A stretch of DNA of 64,000 nt from contig DATLJD010000014.1 of NCBI GenBank assembly GCA_035539135.1, positions 434,001-498,000 on the forward strand, in the 5' to 3' direction. The notes under the pieces are model-generated. The model saw nothing but the letters and a program-made list of their open reading frames with translations, had not been told where the DNA came from and ran no database searches. Both the position numbers and the translations under genes were made by a program. Origin of the DNA: JABFWF01 sp035539135. Its GTDB lineage: Bacteria; Pseudomonadota; Gammaproteobacteria; Xanthomonadales; Xanthomonadaceae. Below are positions 47,992-56,803 of this stretch, piece by piece (position 1 is the first letter of the stretch; each line of letters opens with the position of its first letter).

Positions 47992-48657
47992 TCATCGCGC
48001 CACGTGCCGGTTGGGCCGCACCAGGCCGCAGTACAGGCCCTCGATCGCGAAGTCCTGGTCGGGCAGCACCTCGATCGGCGGATAGTCGGGGTTGCGCGGC
48101 AGCAGGCGGATGCGGTCCTTGCCGATCTTCAGCAGCTTGACGGTGATTTCCTCGTCTATGCGGGCGACCACGATCTGGCCGGAACGCGCGTCGCGGGTGC
48201 GGTGCACGCCGATCAGGTCACCGTCGAAAATGCCCTCGTCGCGCATCGAATCGCCCTTGACCTTGAGCAGGTAGTCGGGCGCCGGCGAGAACAGCACGCG
48301 GTCGAGCAGCAGCACCTCGTCGCTGCCGAAACCATCCTGGTGGGAGCCCGCGCCGATCGGCAACCCGGCGGCGACCTGGCCCAGCACCGGCAAGCGCAGC
48401 GCGTCCTCGGCGACGGCCAGCGCCAGCGCCGGCTGCACCGGCGGCGGCGCCTGGCGCACGCGGATGCCACGCGCCCGGCCCGGGACCCGCTCGATCGCGC
48501 CGGCCGCCTCCAGCGCCTCCAGGTGGTATTGCGCCGCGCGCACGCCCTTGAAGCCGAACGCGCGCGCGATCTCCGCCTGCGACGGCGGCATGCCCTCGGC
48601 CTCGATGCGCTCGGCGATCATCGCGAGGATCGCCTGCTGGGTGTCGGTCATCTGCAT
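47992..48657 (-). CDS. lexA: SOS repressor LexA
   Basis: 221 aa. The N-terminal winged helix (residues 1-65) has M-P-P-S-Q-A-E-I-A-R-A-F-G-F-K. The hinge carries the Ala97-Gly98 cleavage site. The S24 protease domain has catalytic Ser137 (K-G-D-S-M-R-D) and Lys174 (T-V-K-L-L-K), spaced 37 apart as in E. coli. The start at 48657 lies only 2 bases after the operator; a second ATG (MTDTQQ) at 48651 is possible. Neither has a Shine-Dalgarno site. Order pncC-lexA-recA-recX on one strand. Confidence 0.97.
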   Translation of the reverse strand: MQMTDTQQAILAMIAERIEAEGMPPSQAEIARAFGFKGVRAAQYHLEALEAAGAIERVPGRARGIRVRQAPPPVQPALALAVAEDALRLPVLGQVAAGLPIGAGSHQDGFGSDEVLLLDRVLFSPAPDYLLKVKGDSMRDEGIFDGDLIGVHRTRDARSGQIVVARIDEEITVKLLKIGKDRIRLLPRNPDYPPIEVLPDQDFAIEGLYCGLVRPNRHVAR

Positions 48658-48659
48658 GG

Positions 48660-48678
48660 TTAGTAGTATTACTACTAA
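48660..48678. promoter_or_regulatory. LexA operator overlapping the lexA promoter
   Basis: A perfect 9-1-9 palindrome TTAGTAGTA-T-TACTACTAA, the Xanthomonadaceae LexA-box type (TTAG-N6-TACTA pattern known from Xylella/Xanthomonas). On the minus strand a TTGCGC and a TAATAC are spaced 17 bases apart, with TAATAC inside the palindrome, so bound LexA would block RNA polymerase. The operator ends 2 bases before the lexA start codon. Confidence 0.88.
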
Positions 48679-48696
48679 CCCGCCACGGGCGCAAGC

Positions 48697-49194
48697 TCAG
48701 GCCGCTAGCGCCTCCAGCCCCCGCAGCGCCGCCAGCACGGTCTGCCGGCGGACCGCGTCGCGGTCGCCGTCGAACTGGAACAGTTCGGCGGCCGGGTAGC
48801 CGCCGCGCTTCTTCCAGGCGATCCAGACCGTGCCCACCGGCTTGTCGGGGGTGCCGCCGCCGGGGCCGGCGATGCCGGTGACCGCGACCGCGATCGACGC
48901 GCCCGAATGCACGAGCGCGCCGGACACCATCTCGACGACGGTCTCGCGGCTGACCGCGCCGAACTGCTCCAGCGTCTCCGGCCGCACCCCGAGCAGCGCC
49001 TGCTTGGCCTCGTAGCTGTAGGCGACCATCCCGCAGTCGAACCAGTCCGAGCTGCCGGCCACCTCGGTCGCGGTCTTGGCGATCCAGCCGCCGGTGCAGC
49101 TTTCGGCGGTGACCAGCATCTGCCGCTCCTCGCGCAGGCGCGCGCCGAGGCGTTCGGCCTGCGCGTGCAAGGTGGCGTCGTCGGGAGCGAGCAT
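48697..49194 (-). CDS. pncC: Nicotinamide-nucleotide amidase (CinA C-terminal type)
   Basis: Deamidates NMN to nicotinic acid mononucleotide, recycling NMN released by DNA ligase. 165 aa, the stand-alone CinA_C domain. Typical segments are V-T-A-E-S-C-T-G-G-W-I-A, F-D-C-G-M-V-A-Y-S-Y-E-A-K, G-A-V-S-R-E-T-V-V-E-M and V-T-G-I-A-G-P-G-G-G-T-P-D-K-P-V-G. It lies upstream of lexA on the same strand, separated by the LexA operator. It diverges from mutS, with 49 bases between starts. Confidence 0.93.
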   Translation of the reverse strand: MLAPDDATLHAQAERLGARLREERQMLVTAESCTGGWIAKTATEVAGSSDWFDCGMVAYSYEAKQALLGVRPETLEQFGAVSRETVVEMVSGALVHSGASIAVAVTGIAGPGGGTPDKPVGTVWIAWKKRGGYPAAELFQFDGDRDAVRRQTVLAALRGLEALAA

Positions 49195-49243
49195 GGGCGA
49201 AGTCCGGCAAACTAGGCGGCCTTTCTAGCCGATTTCGCCACGG

Positions 49244-51838
49244 ATGTCTGCCGAGCAGCACACGCCCCTGATGCGCCAGTTCTTCGCCGCCAAGGCCGAG
49301 CATCCGGACGTGCTGCTGTTCTTCCGGATGGGCGATTTCTACGAGCTGTTCTACGACGACGCGCGCAAGGCGGCGAAGCTGCTCGACATCACGTTGACCC
49401 AGCGCGGCGCGTCGGCCGGCCAGCCGATCCCGATGGCGGGCGTGCCGGTGCACGCCTACGAGGGCTACCTCGCGCGGCTGGTGGCGCTCGGCGAGTCGGT
49501 CGCGATCTGCGAGCAGATCGGCGACCCGGCGGCCAGCAAGGGCCTGGTCGAGCGCAAGGTCGTGCGCATCGTCACCCCCGGCACGGTGACCGACGAGGCG
49601 CTGCTGAGCGAGCGCCGCGACACCCTGCTGCTGGCGCTGTCGCGCGACCGCAGCGGCTACGGCCTGGCGTGGGCGGACCTCGCCGGCGGCCGCTTCCTCG
49701 TCAACGAAGTGGAAAGCGACGACGCGCTGGAGGCCGAGCTCGCGCGGCTGGAACCGGCCGAGGTCCTGGTCGCCGACGAGGACGGCTGGCCGGCCTGCGT
49801 GGCGCAGCGCCACGGTCTGCGCCGGCGCGCGCCGTGGCTGTTCGACGCCGACGGCGGACGCCGCCAGTTGCTGCAGTTCTTCGGCGTGCACGACCTGACC
49901 GGCTTCGGCATCGAGGCGCGGCCGCGTGCGGTCGCCGCGGCCGGCGCGCTGCTCGGCTACGTCGAGGAAACCCAGAAGCAGCGCCTGCCGCACCTGACCG
50001 CGATCGCGGTCGAGGCCAGCGACGGGGCGATCGCGATGAACGCCGCGACCCGCCGCCACCTCGAGCTCGACACCCGCGTCGACGGCGACACGAAGACGAC
50101 GCTGCTCGGCGTGCTCGACACGACGGTCACCCCGATGGGCGGACGCCTGCTGCGGCGCTGGTTGCACCGGCCGCTACGCGACCGCCGCGTGGTCGGCGAG
50201 CGCCAGCACGCGGTGGCCACGCTCATCGACCACCGCACCGACGCCGACCTGCGCGAGGCCTTCCGCGCGCTCGGCGACCTCGAGCGCATCCTCTCGCGGA
50301 TCGCCCTGCGCAGCGCGCGGCCGCGCGACCTGTCCACCCTGCGCGACGGCCTCGGCCTGCTGCCGCGGGTGCGGACGCTGCTGGCGCCGCTGGACTCGCC
50401 GCGGCTGCAGGCGCTGGTGGCCGAATGCGGCGCCCACGAGGAGCACGCCGACCTGCTGCGCCGCGCGATCGTGCCGCAGCCGCCGGTGCTCGCGCGCGAC
50501 GGCGGCGTGTTCGCCGAGGGCTTCGACGCCGAGCTCGACGAGCTGCGCACGCTCTCCACCAACGCCGACCAGTTCCTGGTCGATCTCGAGGCGCGCGAGC
50601 GCGCCGCCACCGGCATCCCGACCCTCAAGGTCGGTTACAACCGGGTGCACGGCTACTACATCGAGATCAGCAAGGGACAGTCGGACAAGGCGCCCACGCA
50701 TTACAGCCGGCGCCAGACCCTGACCGGCGCCGAGCGCTACATCACCGAGGAGCTCAAGGCGTTCGAGGACAAGGTGCTCTCGGCGCGCGAGCGCGCGCTG
50801 GCGCGCGAGAAGCTGCTCTACGAGGAACTGCTGGACGCGCTCAACGATCGCCTGGAGCCGCTCAAGCGCTGCGCCGCCGCGCTGTCGGAGCTGGACGTGC
50901 TGGCCTGCTTCGCCGAGCGCGCGCAGGCGCTGGACTGGTCGCGGCCGGAGCTCACCGACGCGCCCGGCCTGTGCATCGAGCGCGGCCGCCATCCGGTGGT
51001 GGAGGCGGTGCGCGACGAGCCGTTCGAGCCCAACGACCTCGTCCTCGGCGACACCCCGGAACTCGGCAACCGCCGCATGCTGGTGATCACCGGCCCCAAC
51101 ATGGGCGGCAAGAGCACCTACATGCGGCAGAACGCGCTGATCGTGCTGCTCGCCCACATCGGCAGCTTCGTGCCGGCCGCGCGCGCGGTGATCGGGCCGA
51201 TCGACCGCATCCTCACCCGCATCGGCGCCGGCGACGACCTCGCGCGCGGGCAGTCGACCTTCATGGTCGAGATGGCCGAGACTTCCTACATCCTGCACCA
51301 CGCCACCGGCGAATCGCTGGTGCTGATGGACGAAATCGGACGCGGCACATCGACCTACGACGGTCTCGCCCTCGCCGACGCCTGCGCGCGCCACCTGGCC
51401 GCGGTCAACCGCAGCTACACGCTGTTCGCGACGCACTACTTCGAGCTGACCGCGCTCGCCGAGCCGGGCAGTGGCATCGCCAACGTGCACCTCGATGCGG
51501 TCGAGCATCATGACAAGAGCGGCGGCGACACCCTGGTGTTCATGCACGCGGTGAAGGACGGCCCGGCCGACCGCAGCTTCGGCCTGCAGGTGGCCGCGCT
51601 CGCCGGGTTGCCGAAGACGGTCGTGCGCCAGGCGCGCGCGCGCCTGGCCGAGCTCGAGCAGCAGGGCCGCGACGCGCCGGCCACGCCGATGACCGCGCAG
51701 GCGCTGGACGCGCCGCAGCAGTTCGGCCTGTTCTCGCCGTCTTCCGCGGCACTGGAGGCGCTGGCCGCGCTGGAGCCGGACGAACTGACGCCGAAGCAGG
51801 CGCTGGAAGCGCTGTACCGGTTGAAGGCGCTGGCCTGA
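49244..51838 (+). CDS. mutS: DNA mismatch repair protein MutS
   Basis: Recognises mispairs and small loops and recruits MutL; 864 aa. The mismatch-reading F-Y-E-L-F motif of domain I is present (R-M-G-D-F-Y-E-L-F-Y-D-D). The connector, lever and clamp regions follow, then the ATPase with Walker A G-P-N-M-G-G-K-S-T at 617-625, L-M-D-E-I-G-R-G-T-S-T and F-A-T-H-Y-F-E-L-T. The C-terminus ends with the tetramer-forming helix (P-K-Q-A-L-E-A-L-Y). It is divergent from pncC and converges with the S4 gene. Confidence 0.98.
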   Translation: MSAEQHTPLMRQFFAAKAEHPDVLLFFRMGDFYELFYDDARKAAKLLDITLTQRGASAGQPIPMAGVPVHAYEGYLARLVALGESVAICEQIGDPAASKGLVERKVVRIVTPGTVTDEALLSERRDTLLLALSRDRSGYGLAWADLAGGRFLVNEVESDDALEAELARLEPAEVLVADEDGWPACVAQRHGLRRRAPWLFDADGGRRQLLQFFGVHDLTGFGIEARPRAVAAAGALLGYVEETQKQRLPHLTAIAVEASDGAIAMNAATRRHLELDTRVDGDTKTTLLGVLDTTVTPMGGRLLRRWLHRPLRDRRVVGERQHAVATLIDHRTDADLREAFRALGDLERILSRIALRSARPRDLSTLRDGLGLLPRVRTLLAPLDSPRLQALVAECGAHEEHADLLRRAIVPQPPVLARDGGVFAEGFDAELDELRTLSTNADQFLVDLEARERAATGIPTLKVGYNRVHGYYIEISKGQSDKAPTHYSRRQTLTGAERYITEELKAFEDKVLSARERALAREKLLYEELLDALNDRLEPLKRCAAALSELDVLACFAERAQALDWSRPELTDAPGLCIERGRHPVVEAVRDEPFEPNDLVLGDTPELGNRRMLVITGPNMGGKSTYMRQNALIVLLAHIGSFVPAARAVIGPIDRILTRIGAGDDLARGQSTFMVEMAETSYILHHATGESLVLMDEIGRGTSTYDGLALADACARHLAAVNRSYTLFATHYFELTALAEPGSGIANVHLDAVEHHDKSGGDTLVFMHAVKDGPADRSFGLQVAALAGLPKTVVRQARARLAELEQQGRDAPATPMTAQALDAPQQFGLFSPSSAALEALAALEPDELTPKQALEALYRLKALA

Positions 51839-51865
51839 CGCACCCGCGTCGGCGTGTCGCGCGGG

Positions 51866-52264
<399 letters not shown>

Positions 52265-52328
52265 GGTCGTCACGTTAGCGCCGGTGGCGGAAAGCGGGAG
52301 CGAAGGCGACGCGCGGACCGCAAACGCG

Positions 52329-52352
52329 AACGGCCGCCCTGCGGCGGCCGTT
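52329..52352 (-). terminator. Terminator after rplS
   Basis: A perfect 10-bp stem AACGGCCGCC / GGCGGCCGTT with a 4-base loop starts 36 bases after the rplS stop. Only a broken T-run (CGCGTTTGCG) follows on the minus strand, but the stem is strong and its position is right. Confidence 0.65.
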
Positions 52353-52387
52353 GCGATCGAGCCCGCGGCGCAAGCGCCGCGCGGAAC

Positions 52388-52801
52388 TCAAGCCTGCTCG
52401 GCGGCGGCTGCCGCTGCGGCGGCACGCGCCTTGGCGTTGCCGGCCAGGTCTTCCTTGATGCGCGCCTTCTTGCCTTCCAGGCCGCGCAGGTAGTACAGCT
52501 TGCCGGCGCGCACCGCGCCGCGACGCTTGACGTCCACCGACGCGATGGTCGCGCTGTGGGTCTGGAACACGCGCTCGACGCCGTAACCGTGGGAAATCTT
52601 GCGCACGGTGAACGAGGAGTTCAGGCCGGCGTTCTTCTTGGCGATGACCACGCCCTCGTAGGCCTGGACGCGCTCGCGGTTGCCTTCCTTGACCTTGACG
52701 TTGACGACGACGGTGTCGCCGGGGCCGAAGGCCGGCAGCTCGCGCTGCACCTGGGCGGTTTCGAATTCCTGCAGGAGGGTGTTGAGCGAGGGCTTGTTCA
52801 T
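52388..52801 (-). CDS. rplS: 50S ribosomal protein L19
   Basis: At the subunit interface near helix 14 of 16S rRNA; 137 aa, longer than the usual 115 because of an Ala-rich tail (A-R-A-A-A-A-A-A-A-A-E-Q-A). The core has P-G-D-T-V-V-V-N-V-K-V-K-E-G, V-Q-A-Y-E-G-V-V-I and F-T-V-R-K-I-S-x-G-x-G-V-E-R. The last gene of the rpsP-rimM-trmD-rplS cluster, with its own -10 in the 128-bp gap. Confidence 0.97.
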   Translation of the reverse strand: MNKPSLNTLLQEFETAQVQRELPAFGPGDTVVVNVKVKEGNRERVQAYEGVVIAKKNAGLNSSFTVRKISHGYGVERVFQTHSATIASVDVKRRGAVRAGKLYYLRGLEGKKARIKEDLAGNAKARAAAAAAAAEQA

Positions 52802-52894
52802 CGGTGTGGCCTTGTTGGTATGCCGGTCGCGCCGGCTGTTGTAGCGCGAGTGCACGTGGACCCGCGTCTTGGCATGGAAACGGCGAAGCCGCGC

Positions 52895-52900
52895 ATTATA
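52895..52900 (-). promoter_or_regulatory. -10 element for rplS
   Basis: TATAAT on the minus strand in the trmD-rplS gap, about 94 bases before the rplS ATG. No convincing -35 is seen at 16-18 bases. A private promoter would explain the unusually long gap within the operon. Confidence 0.45.
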
Positions 52901-52929
52901 GCGGCAATTTTCCCTGCCGCGCCAGCGTG

Positions 52930-53688
52930 TTAGGCGTCGGCCGGGCCGGCCCCGCCCTGCCCGGCCAGGAATTCCTCGAGCAGGGCGCGGTCGGCCGGGG
53001 CCAGGCCGGCCGGGTCGAGCAGGTCCGGACGGCGCAGGAAGGTGCGGCCGAGCGACTGCATCCGCCGCCAGCGGGCGATCTGCGCGTGGTTGCCGGACAG
53101 CAGCACCGGCGGCACCGCGCCGAGCGCGTGCTCGACCGGCCGGGTGTAGTGCGGGCAGTCCAGCAGCCCGCCCTCGAAGCTGTCCTGGGCCGCGGACTCG
53201 GCATCGTTCAGGGCGCCCTCCTGCAGCCGGGCGACCGCGTCCACGACCACCGCCGCGGCCAGCTCGCCGCCGGACAGCACGTAGTCGCCGATCGACAGCT
53301 CCTCGTCGACCTCGGCCTGCAGCAGGCGCTCGTCCACGCCCTCGTAGCGGCCGCACAGCAGGACCAGGCGTTCGCGCCCGGCCAGCGCGCGCACCTTCGC
53401 CTGGTCCAGCGGGCGGCCCTGCGGCGACAGGTAGACCACGTGCGCCGGGGCGGGGTCGGCGGCGCGCGCCGCGGCGAGGCAGGCGCGCAGCGGGTCGATC
53501 AGCATGACCATGCCCGGCCCGCCGCCGAACGGACGGTCGTCCACCCGGCGGTAGTTGCCCTCGGCGTAGTCGCGCGGGTTCCAGCCGTGCAACGCCAGCA
53601 GCCCGCGCTCCTGCGCGCGGCCGACCACCCCGAAGCCGGCGCACTGGGCGACGAATTCCGGGAACAGGCTGACGACGTCGATGCGCAC
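52930..53688 (-). CDS. trmD: tRNA (guanine37-N1)-methyltransferase
   Basis: A SAM-dependent methyltransferase that prevents +1 frameshifting; 252 aa, SPOUT fold. The trefoil-knot SAM site is in Y-L-S-P-Q-G-R-P-L and L-L-C-G-R-Y-E-G-V-D-E-R, with I-G-D-Y-V-L-S-G-G-E-L. The catalytic Asp region follows (D-C-P-H-Y-T-R-P). The start is a GTG at 53688 (MRIDVVSLFPEF) sharing one base with the rimM stop. Confidence 0.96.
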   Translation of the reverse strand: MRIDVVSLFPEFVAQCAGFGVVGRAQERGLLALHGWNPRDYAEGNYRRVDDRPFGGGPGMVMLIDPLRACLAAARAADPAPAHVVYLSPQGRPLDQAKVRALAGRERLVLLCGRYEGVDERLLQAEVDEELSIGDYVLSGGELAAAVVVDAVARLQEGALNDAESAAQDSFEGGLLDCPHYTRPVEHALGAVPPVLLSGNHAQIARWRRMQSLGRTFLRRPDLLDPAGLAPADRALLEEFLAGQGGAGPADA

Positions 53689-54215
53689 TAGAAGTCCGCG
53701 TCCCAGTCGACCGTGATCAGGCCGGCGTCGAAGTCCACGGACTTCACGTAGGCGGGCTCGGCGAACGGGATCATCCGCTCGCGCTCGCCGCGCACCACCA
53801 GCACGTCGTTGGCGCCGGTCGAGAACAGGTGCGAGACGGTGCCGAAGTCCACGCCTTCGAGGTTGGCCACGCGCAGGCCCTCGAGGTCGACCCAGTAGTA
53901 CTCGCCCGGCGCCGGCGGCGGCAGCGCCGCGCGCGCCACCCACAGCTCGCTGCCGTTGAGTGCCTCGGCGGCGTCGCGGTCGCCGACGTCCGGCAGCCGC
54001 GCGACCACGCCTTTCGGCGTGTTGCGGCCATGCGCGCCGGCGATTTCGCGCTGCTGCCCGCGCGGATCGCGCAGCTGCCAGGGCTGGTAGCGCAGGATCG
54101 CGTCCGCCGGGTCGGTGAAGGACTGGATCTTCACCTCGCCGCGCACGCCGAACGCGCCGCGGATCCGGCCCAGCAGAACCTGCTTCTGCGGGGCGGACGG
54201 CGGCGCGTCGGTCAT
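53688..54215 (-). CDS. rimM: Ribosome maturation factor RimM
   Basis: Binds S19 and assists maturation of the 30S head; 175 aa with an N-terminal RimM domain (V-L-L-G-R-I-R-G-A-F-G-V-R-G-E-V-K-I) and a PRC-barrel C-domain (Y-Y-W-V-D-L-E-G-L-R-V, V-L-V-V-R-G, I-P-F-A-E-P-A-Y-V). It starts 29 bases after rpsP and overlaps trmD by one base. Confidence 0.96.
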   Translation of the reverse strand: MTDAPPSAPQKQVLLGRIRGAFGVRGEVKIQSFTDPADAILRYQPWQLRDPRGQQREIAGAHGRNTPKGVVARLPDVGDRDAAEALNGSELWVARAALPPPAPGEYYWVDLEGLRVANLEGVDFGTVSHLFSTGANDVLVVRGERERMIPFAEPAYVKSVDFDAGLITVDWDADF

Positions 54216-54244
54216 GGCGATGCGGGGCGCGGGCGCGCCGCGGA

Positions 54245-54496
54245 TCAGGCGGCGGCCTTGCTGGCCTGCTTGTAGAGGTCGGCGACCTTGTCGGTCAGCT
54301 GCGCGCCCTGGCCGATCCAGTGCTGCACGCGCGCGACGTCCAGTTCGACCCGCTTCTCGTTACCGGCGGCGACCGGGTTGTAGAACCCGACGCGCTCGAT
54401 GTTGCGGCCGTCGCGGGCGCTGCGGCTGTCGGTGACGATGATGTGGTAGAAGGGGCGCTTCTTGGCGCCGCCGCGGGTGAGGCGGATCTTGACCAT
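54245..54496 (-). CDS. rpsP: 30S ribosomal protein S16
   Basis: An early assembly protein of the 30S body; 83 aa, the family size. Sequence features are MVKIRLTRGGAKKRPFYHII, V-T-D-S-R-S-A-R-D-G-R and I-E-R-V-G-F-Y-N-P. First gene of rpsP-rimM-trmD-rplS. The leader of about 45 bases is fed by the promoter at 54545-54573. Confidence 0.98.
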   Translation of the reverse strand: MVKIRLTRGGAKKRPFYHIIVTDSRSARDGRNIERVGFYNPVAAGNEKRVELDVARVQHWIGQGAQLTDKVADLYKQASKAAA

Positions 54497-54544
54497 GGTG
54501 TCTTCGGTGTTGCCCAGCTGCCGGGATGGCAGGGTAAGCCGGCC

Positions 54545-54573
54545 ATTGTAAGCCATTGAACCGGTTCGGGGAA
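54545..54573 (-). promoter_or_regulatory. Promoter of the rpsP operon
   Basis: On the minus strand there is a -10 TACAAT (54545-54550), a 17-base spacer and a -35-like TTCCCC (54568-54573). It lies in the 82-bp gap between the protease gene stop and rpsP. Confidence 0.5.
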
Positions 54574-54578
54574 CCCGG

Positions 54579-55604
54579 CTAGCGCGCAGCGCGCTCCGCG
54601 GCCGCGATCCGTTCCGGGGTCGGCGGGTGGGTGGACAGGTAGCCCAGCGGGCCACCACCGGGCTCGCCCGCCTCCCGCGACAGCCGTCGCAGGATGCTGG
54701 CGAAGGCGCGCGGCGACACCCCGCGCCGCCGCAGCAGGTCGATCGCGTAGGCGTCCGCTTCCCGCTCGTGGCCGCGCGAGAAACCATTGTTCAGCAGCAC
54801 CGCCGGCAGCGAGACCGCCAGCGACGAGCCCGAGGCATCGCCGAACAGCAGCCCCGCCAGGACGAAGACCGACGAGCTCTCCAGCGCCTGCCGGGTCACG
54901 TGGCGGTGGACGTGGTGGCCCGCCTCGTGCGCCAGCACCGCCAGCAGCTCGTCCTCCGAGCCAGCCAAGGCGACCAGCGCGTCGGTCAGGTAGATGCGGC
55001 CGTCCGGCAGGGTGAAGGCGTTGGCGCCGATGCCCGGCGCGCGCACCAGCACCAGGTGCATCTGCCCGGCCCGCGGCTCGCCGGCGACGAGGGCGCGGAA
55101 CTCCTGCCGCAGGCGCGCCTGGCGGGCGGCCGGCAGCCGGCTCGGAGCCACCTCCATCCGCTCCAGCAGGGCCACCACCTGCCGGCTCGAGGCGCGCTCG
55201 ACGACCGGCGGCAGGTGGCGGGCGACGACCTCGGCCAGCCACGGGACGCCGAAGCGCACCCCGCCCAGCACCAGCAGCAGGGTGCAGGCCGCGGCTGTCG
55301 CGATCGCCGCCTTGCGCCGTTCCAGCCAGTCCGCGGCCGCCTCGATCCGGCTCGGCGGTCGCGGGAACCAGGCCGCCAGCACGGGGCCGTCGGCGACCTC
55401 GATGCGGCCGCCGTCTGGCAGCGAGAGCACCCGCGGAGCCCGGCCGAGGCGCGGGCTGGGCACGATCTCCGCGAGCGCCCAGTCCCGTTGTTCGCCGCCG
55501 CCGTCCGCGCACAGGCGGCCGTCGGCGACCCAAAGCCGTACCTGTGCGATCCGGCTGTGGCGGCCATCGCTCCAGACCGCGTCGAGGACCGCGCCCCCGG
55601 TCAC
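54579..55604 (-). CDS. M48-family membrane zinc metallopeptidase
   Basis: 341 aa. The first about 75 residues are a small beta-type domain with no catalytic motif. A membrane helix lies at 101-118, then an M48 domain with His226-Glu227-A-G-His230 (A-H-E-A-G-H-H) and the downstream Glu282 in R-G-H-E-R-E-A-D, completing the zinc site. G-A-N-A-F-T-L-P-D-G-R-I-Y is typical of the family. The start is a GTG at 55604 in a GTGA overlap with the DUF898 gene; the longer upstream frame is Arg-rich read-through of that gene. The natural substrate is unknown; BepA/LoiP-like envelope quality control is one possibility. Confidence 0.88.
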   Translation of the reverse strand: MTGGAVLDAVWSDGRHSRIAQVRLWVADGRLCADGGGEQRDWALAEIVPSPRLGRAPRVLSLPDGGRIEVADGPVLAAWFPRPPSRIEAAADWLERRKAAIATAAACTLLLVLGGVRFGVPWLAEVVARHLPPVVERASSRQVVALLERMEVAPSRLPAARQARLRQEFRALVAGEPRAGQMHLVLVRAPGIGANAFTLPDGRIYLTDALVALAGSEDELLAVLAHEAGHHVHRHVTRQALESSSVFVLAGLLFGDASGSSLAVSLPAVLLNNGFSRGHEREADAYAIDLLRRRGVSPRAFASILRRLSREAGEPGGGPLGYLSTHPPTPERIAAAERAAR

Positions 55605-56686
55605 CACCCGAAGTCGAAGCCGGTGTCGAGCGCATCCACCAGCTCGGCGCCCGTCGCCCCCGCCCGACTCTCCGAGGCGGCGACGAACTCGTCGAGGTCG
55701 CCGGCGGCGACAAGGGCGAAGTGTTCCGCCCGGTAGCGGGCAAGGCGCACCATCGCCCACGGCACCGCCAGGCCCAGGGTGCACACGATCGCCACCGCAT
55801 TGCTCGCGTAGATCCACAGCATGTCGCGCACGCGCAGGGTGGATTCGAAGCGGTGCCGGCCCAGCCGGCTGTTGCCCCACATCAGGTTGGCGTAGCGCAC
55901 GCGCAGGTAGCCGACGAGGAGGAACATGCCGAGGTAGAGCAGGCCCACCGACGTGTAAGCCGCGCGCATCACGGCCGCCTTGTCGTTGCCGGCACCGTTC
56001 GCGAGCGTGCCAAGCAGGATCGTGAAACCGACCATCAGCCCGATCCCGAACAGCACCGCGACGCCGTACGGGGCGTAATACGCCCCAACCTCGCCGCTGA
56101 AGTCAAAGCGTTTGTGGCCGTAGCGGTGGCCTTCGACCACGAACTCCTGCTGCCGCTTCTTCATCACCGGATAGAGGATGGTCGCGGTCAGTCCGGTCAG
56201 CCAGCCCCACAGCAGGAACGGGCCGTAGGCCTCGCCAGCCGGCTGGTCGAAGCGGAACGAGATCCCGCGCCATGCGGAATTGCGCGCGCGGAAGCGCAGG
56301 CTCCACACGATCAGCGCCGGCATCATCAGGCCGACCGCGAGGATCAGGGCGAGGTAGACGCCCGGGGCGAAGCGCGCGCTCACGCCGAGCGCGATCAACA
56401 CCGCATAGGCGATCAGCCGCCCCTTGAGGATCGCGATCGGCGAGGCGAGGTAGTCGAAGCTGGAACCGGCCAACCGGGTATTGGCGTAGAAGTAGCGCTG
56501 CGTGCGCACCTTGGCCCAGGCCGAGTAGATGCCCAGGGTGACGATGCCCAGCAACAGGTTTACGAACCAGATGCCGAAGTATTCGCCGGCGCTGCCGGTG
56601 AACTGCGGGCGGTGGCGCTGAACCTGCGGCAGGTCCGCCGGCGCACTGAATTCGCCGGCTGGCGAAGCCGGAACGTGGTCGAGCAT
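55601..56686 (-). CDS. DUF898 (YjgN-type) multi-pass membrane protein
   Basis: 361 aa, inner-membrane protein of unknown function. Roughly eight hydrophobic segments are visible. The DUF898 signature occurs as F-T-G-S-A-G-E-Y-F-G-I-W-F-V-N-L-L-L-G-I-V-T-L-G-I-Y-S-A-W-A-K-V-R-T-Q-R-Y-F-Y, followed by N-T-x-L-x-G-S-x-F-D-Y. A related F-D-F-S-G-E motif begins a second half near residue 203. GGGGGACA precedes the ATG at 56686. It is translationally coupled to the M48 protease; this DUF898-M48 pair recurs in proteobacteria (from memory), suggesting the two act together. Confidence 0.85.
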   Translation of the reverse strand: MLDHVPASPAGEFSAPADLPQVQRHRPQFTGSAGEYFGIWFVNLLLGIVTLGIYSAWAKVRTQRYFYANTRLAGSSFDYLASPIAILKGRLIAYAVLIALGVSARFAPGVYLALILAVGLMMPALIVWSLRFRARNSAWRGISFRFDQPAGEAYGPFLLWGWLTGLTATILYPVMKKRQQEFVVEGHRYGHKRFDFSGEVGAYYAPYGVAVLFGIGLMVGFTILLGTLANGAGNDKAAVMRAAYTSVGLLYLGMFLLVGYLRVRYANLMWGNSRLGRHRFESTLRVRDMLWIYASNAVAIVCTLGLAVPWAMVRLARYRAEHFALVAAGDLDEFVAASESRAGATGAELVDALDTGFDFGW

Positions 56687-56803
56687 GTTGTCCCCCTGGT
56701 GCCGCCATGCCGGCGGCGTGTTCGGTCGTCCTGACCTGCCGGGCTCCCCAGCCCGGCATCGCGCCGCACCTTAGCGCATCGGCGCCCGCCGCGCAGCCGC
56801 CGG

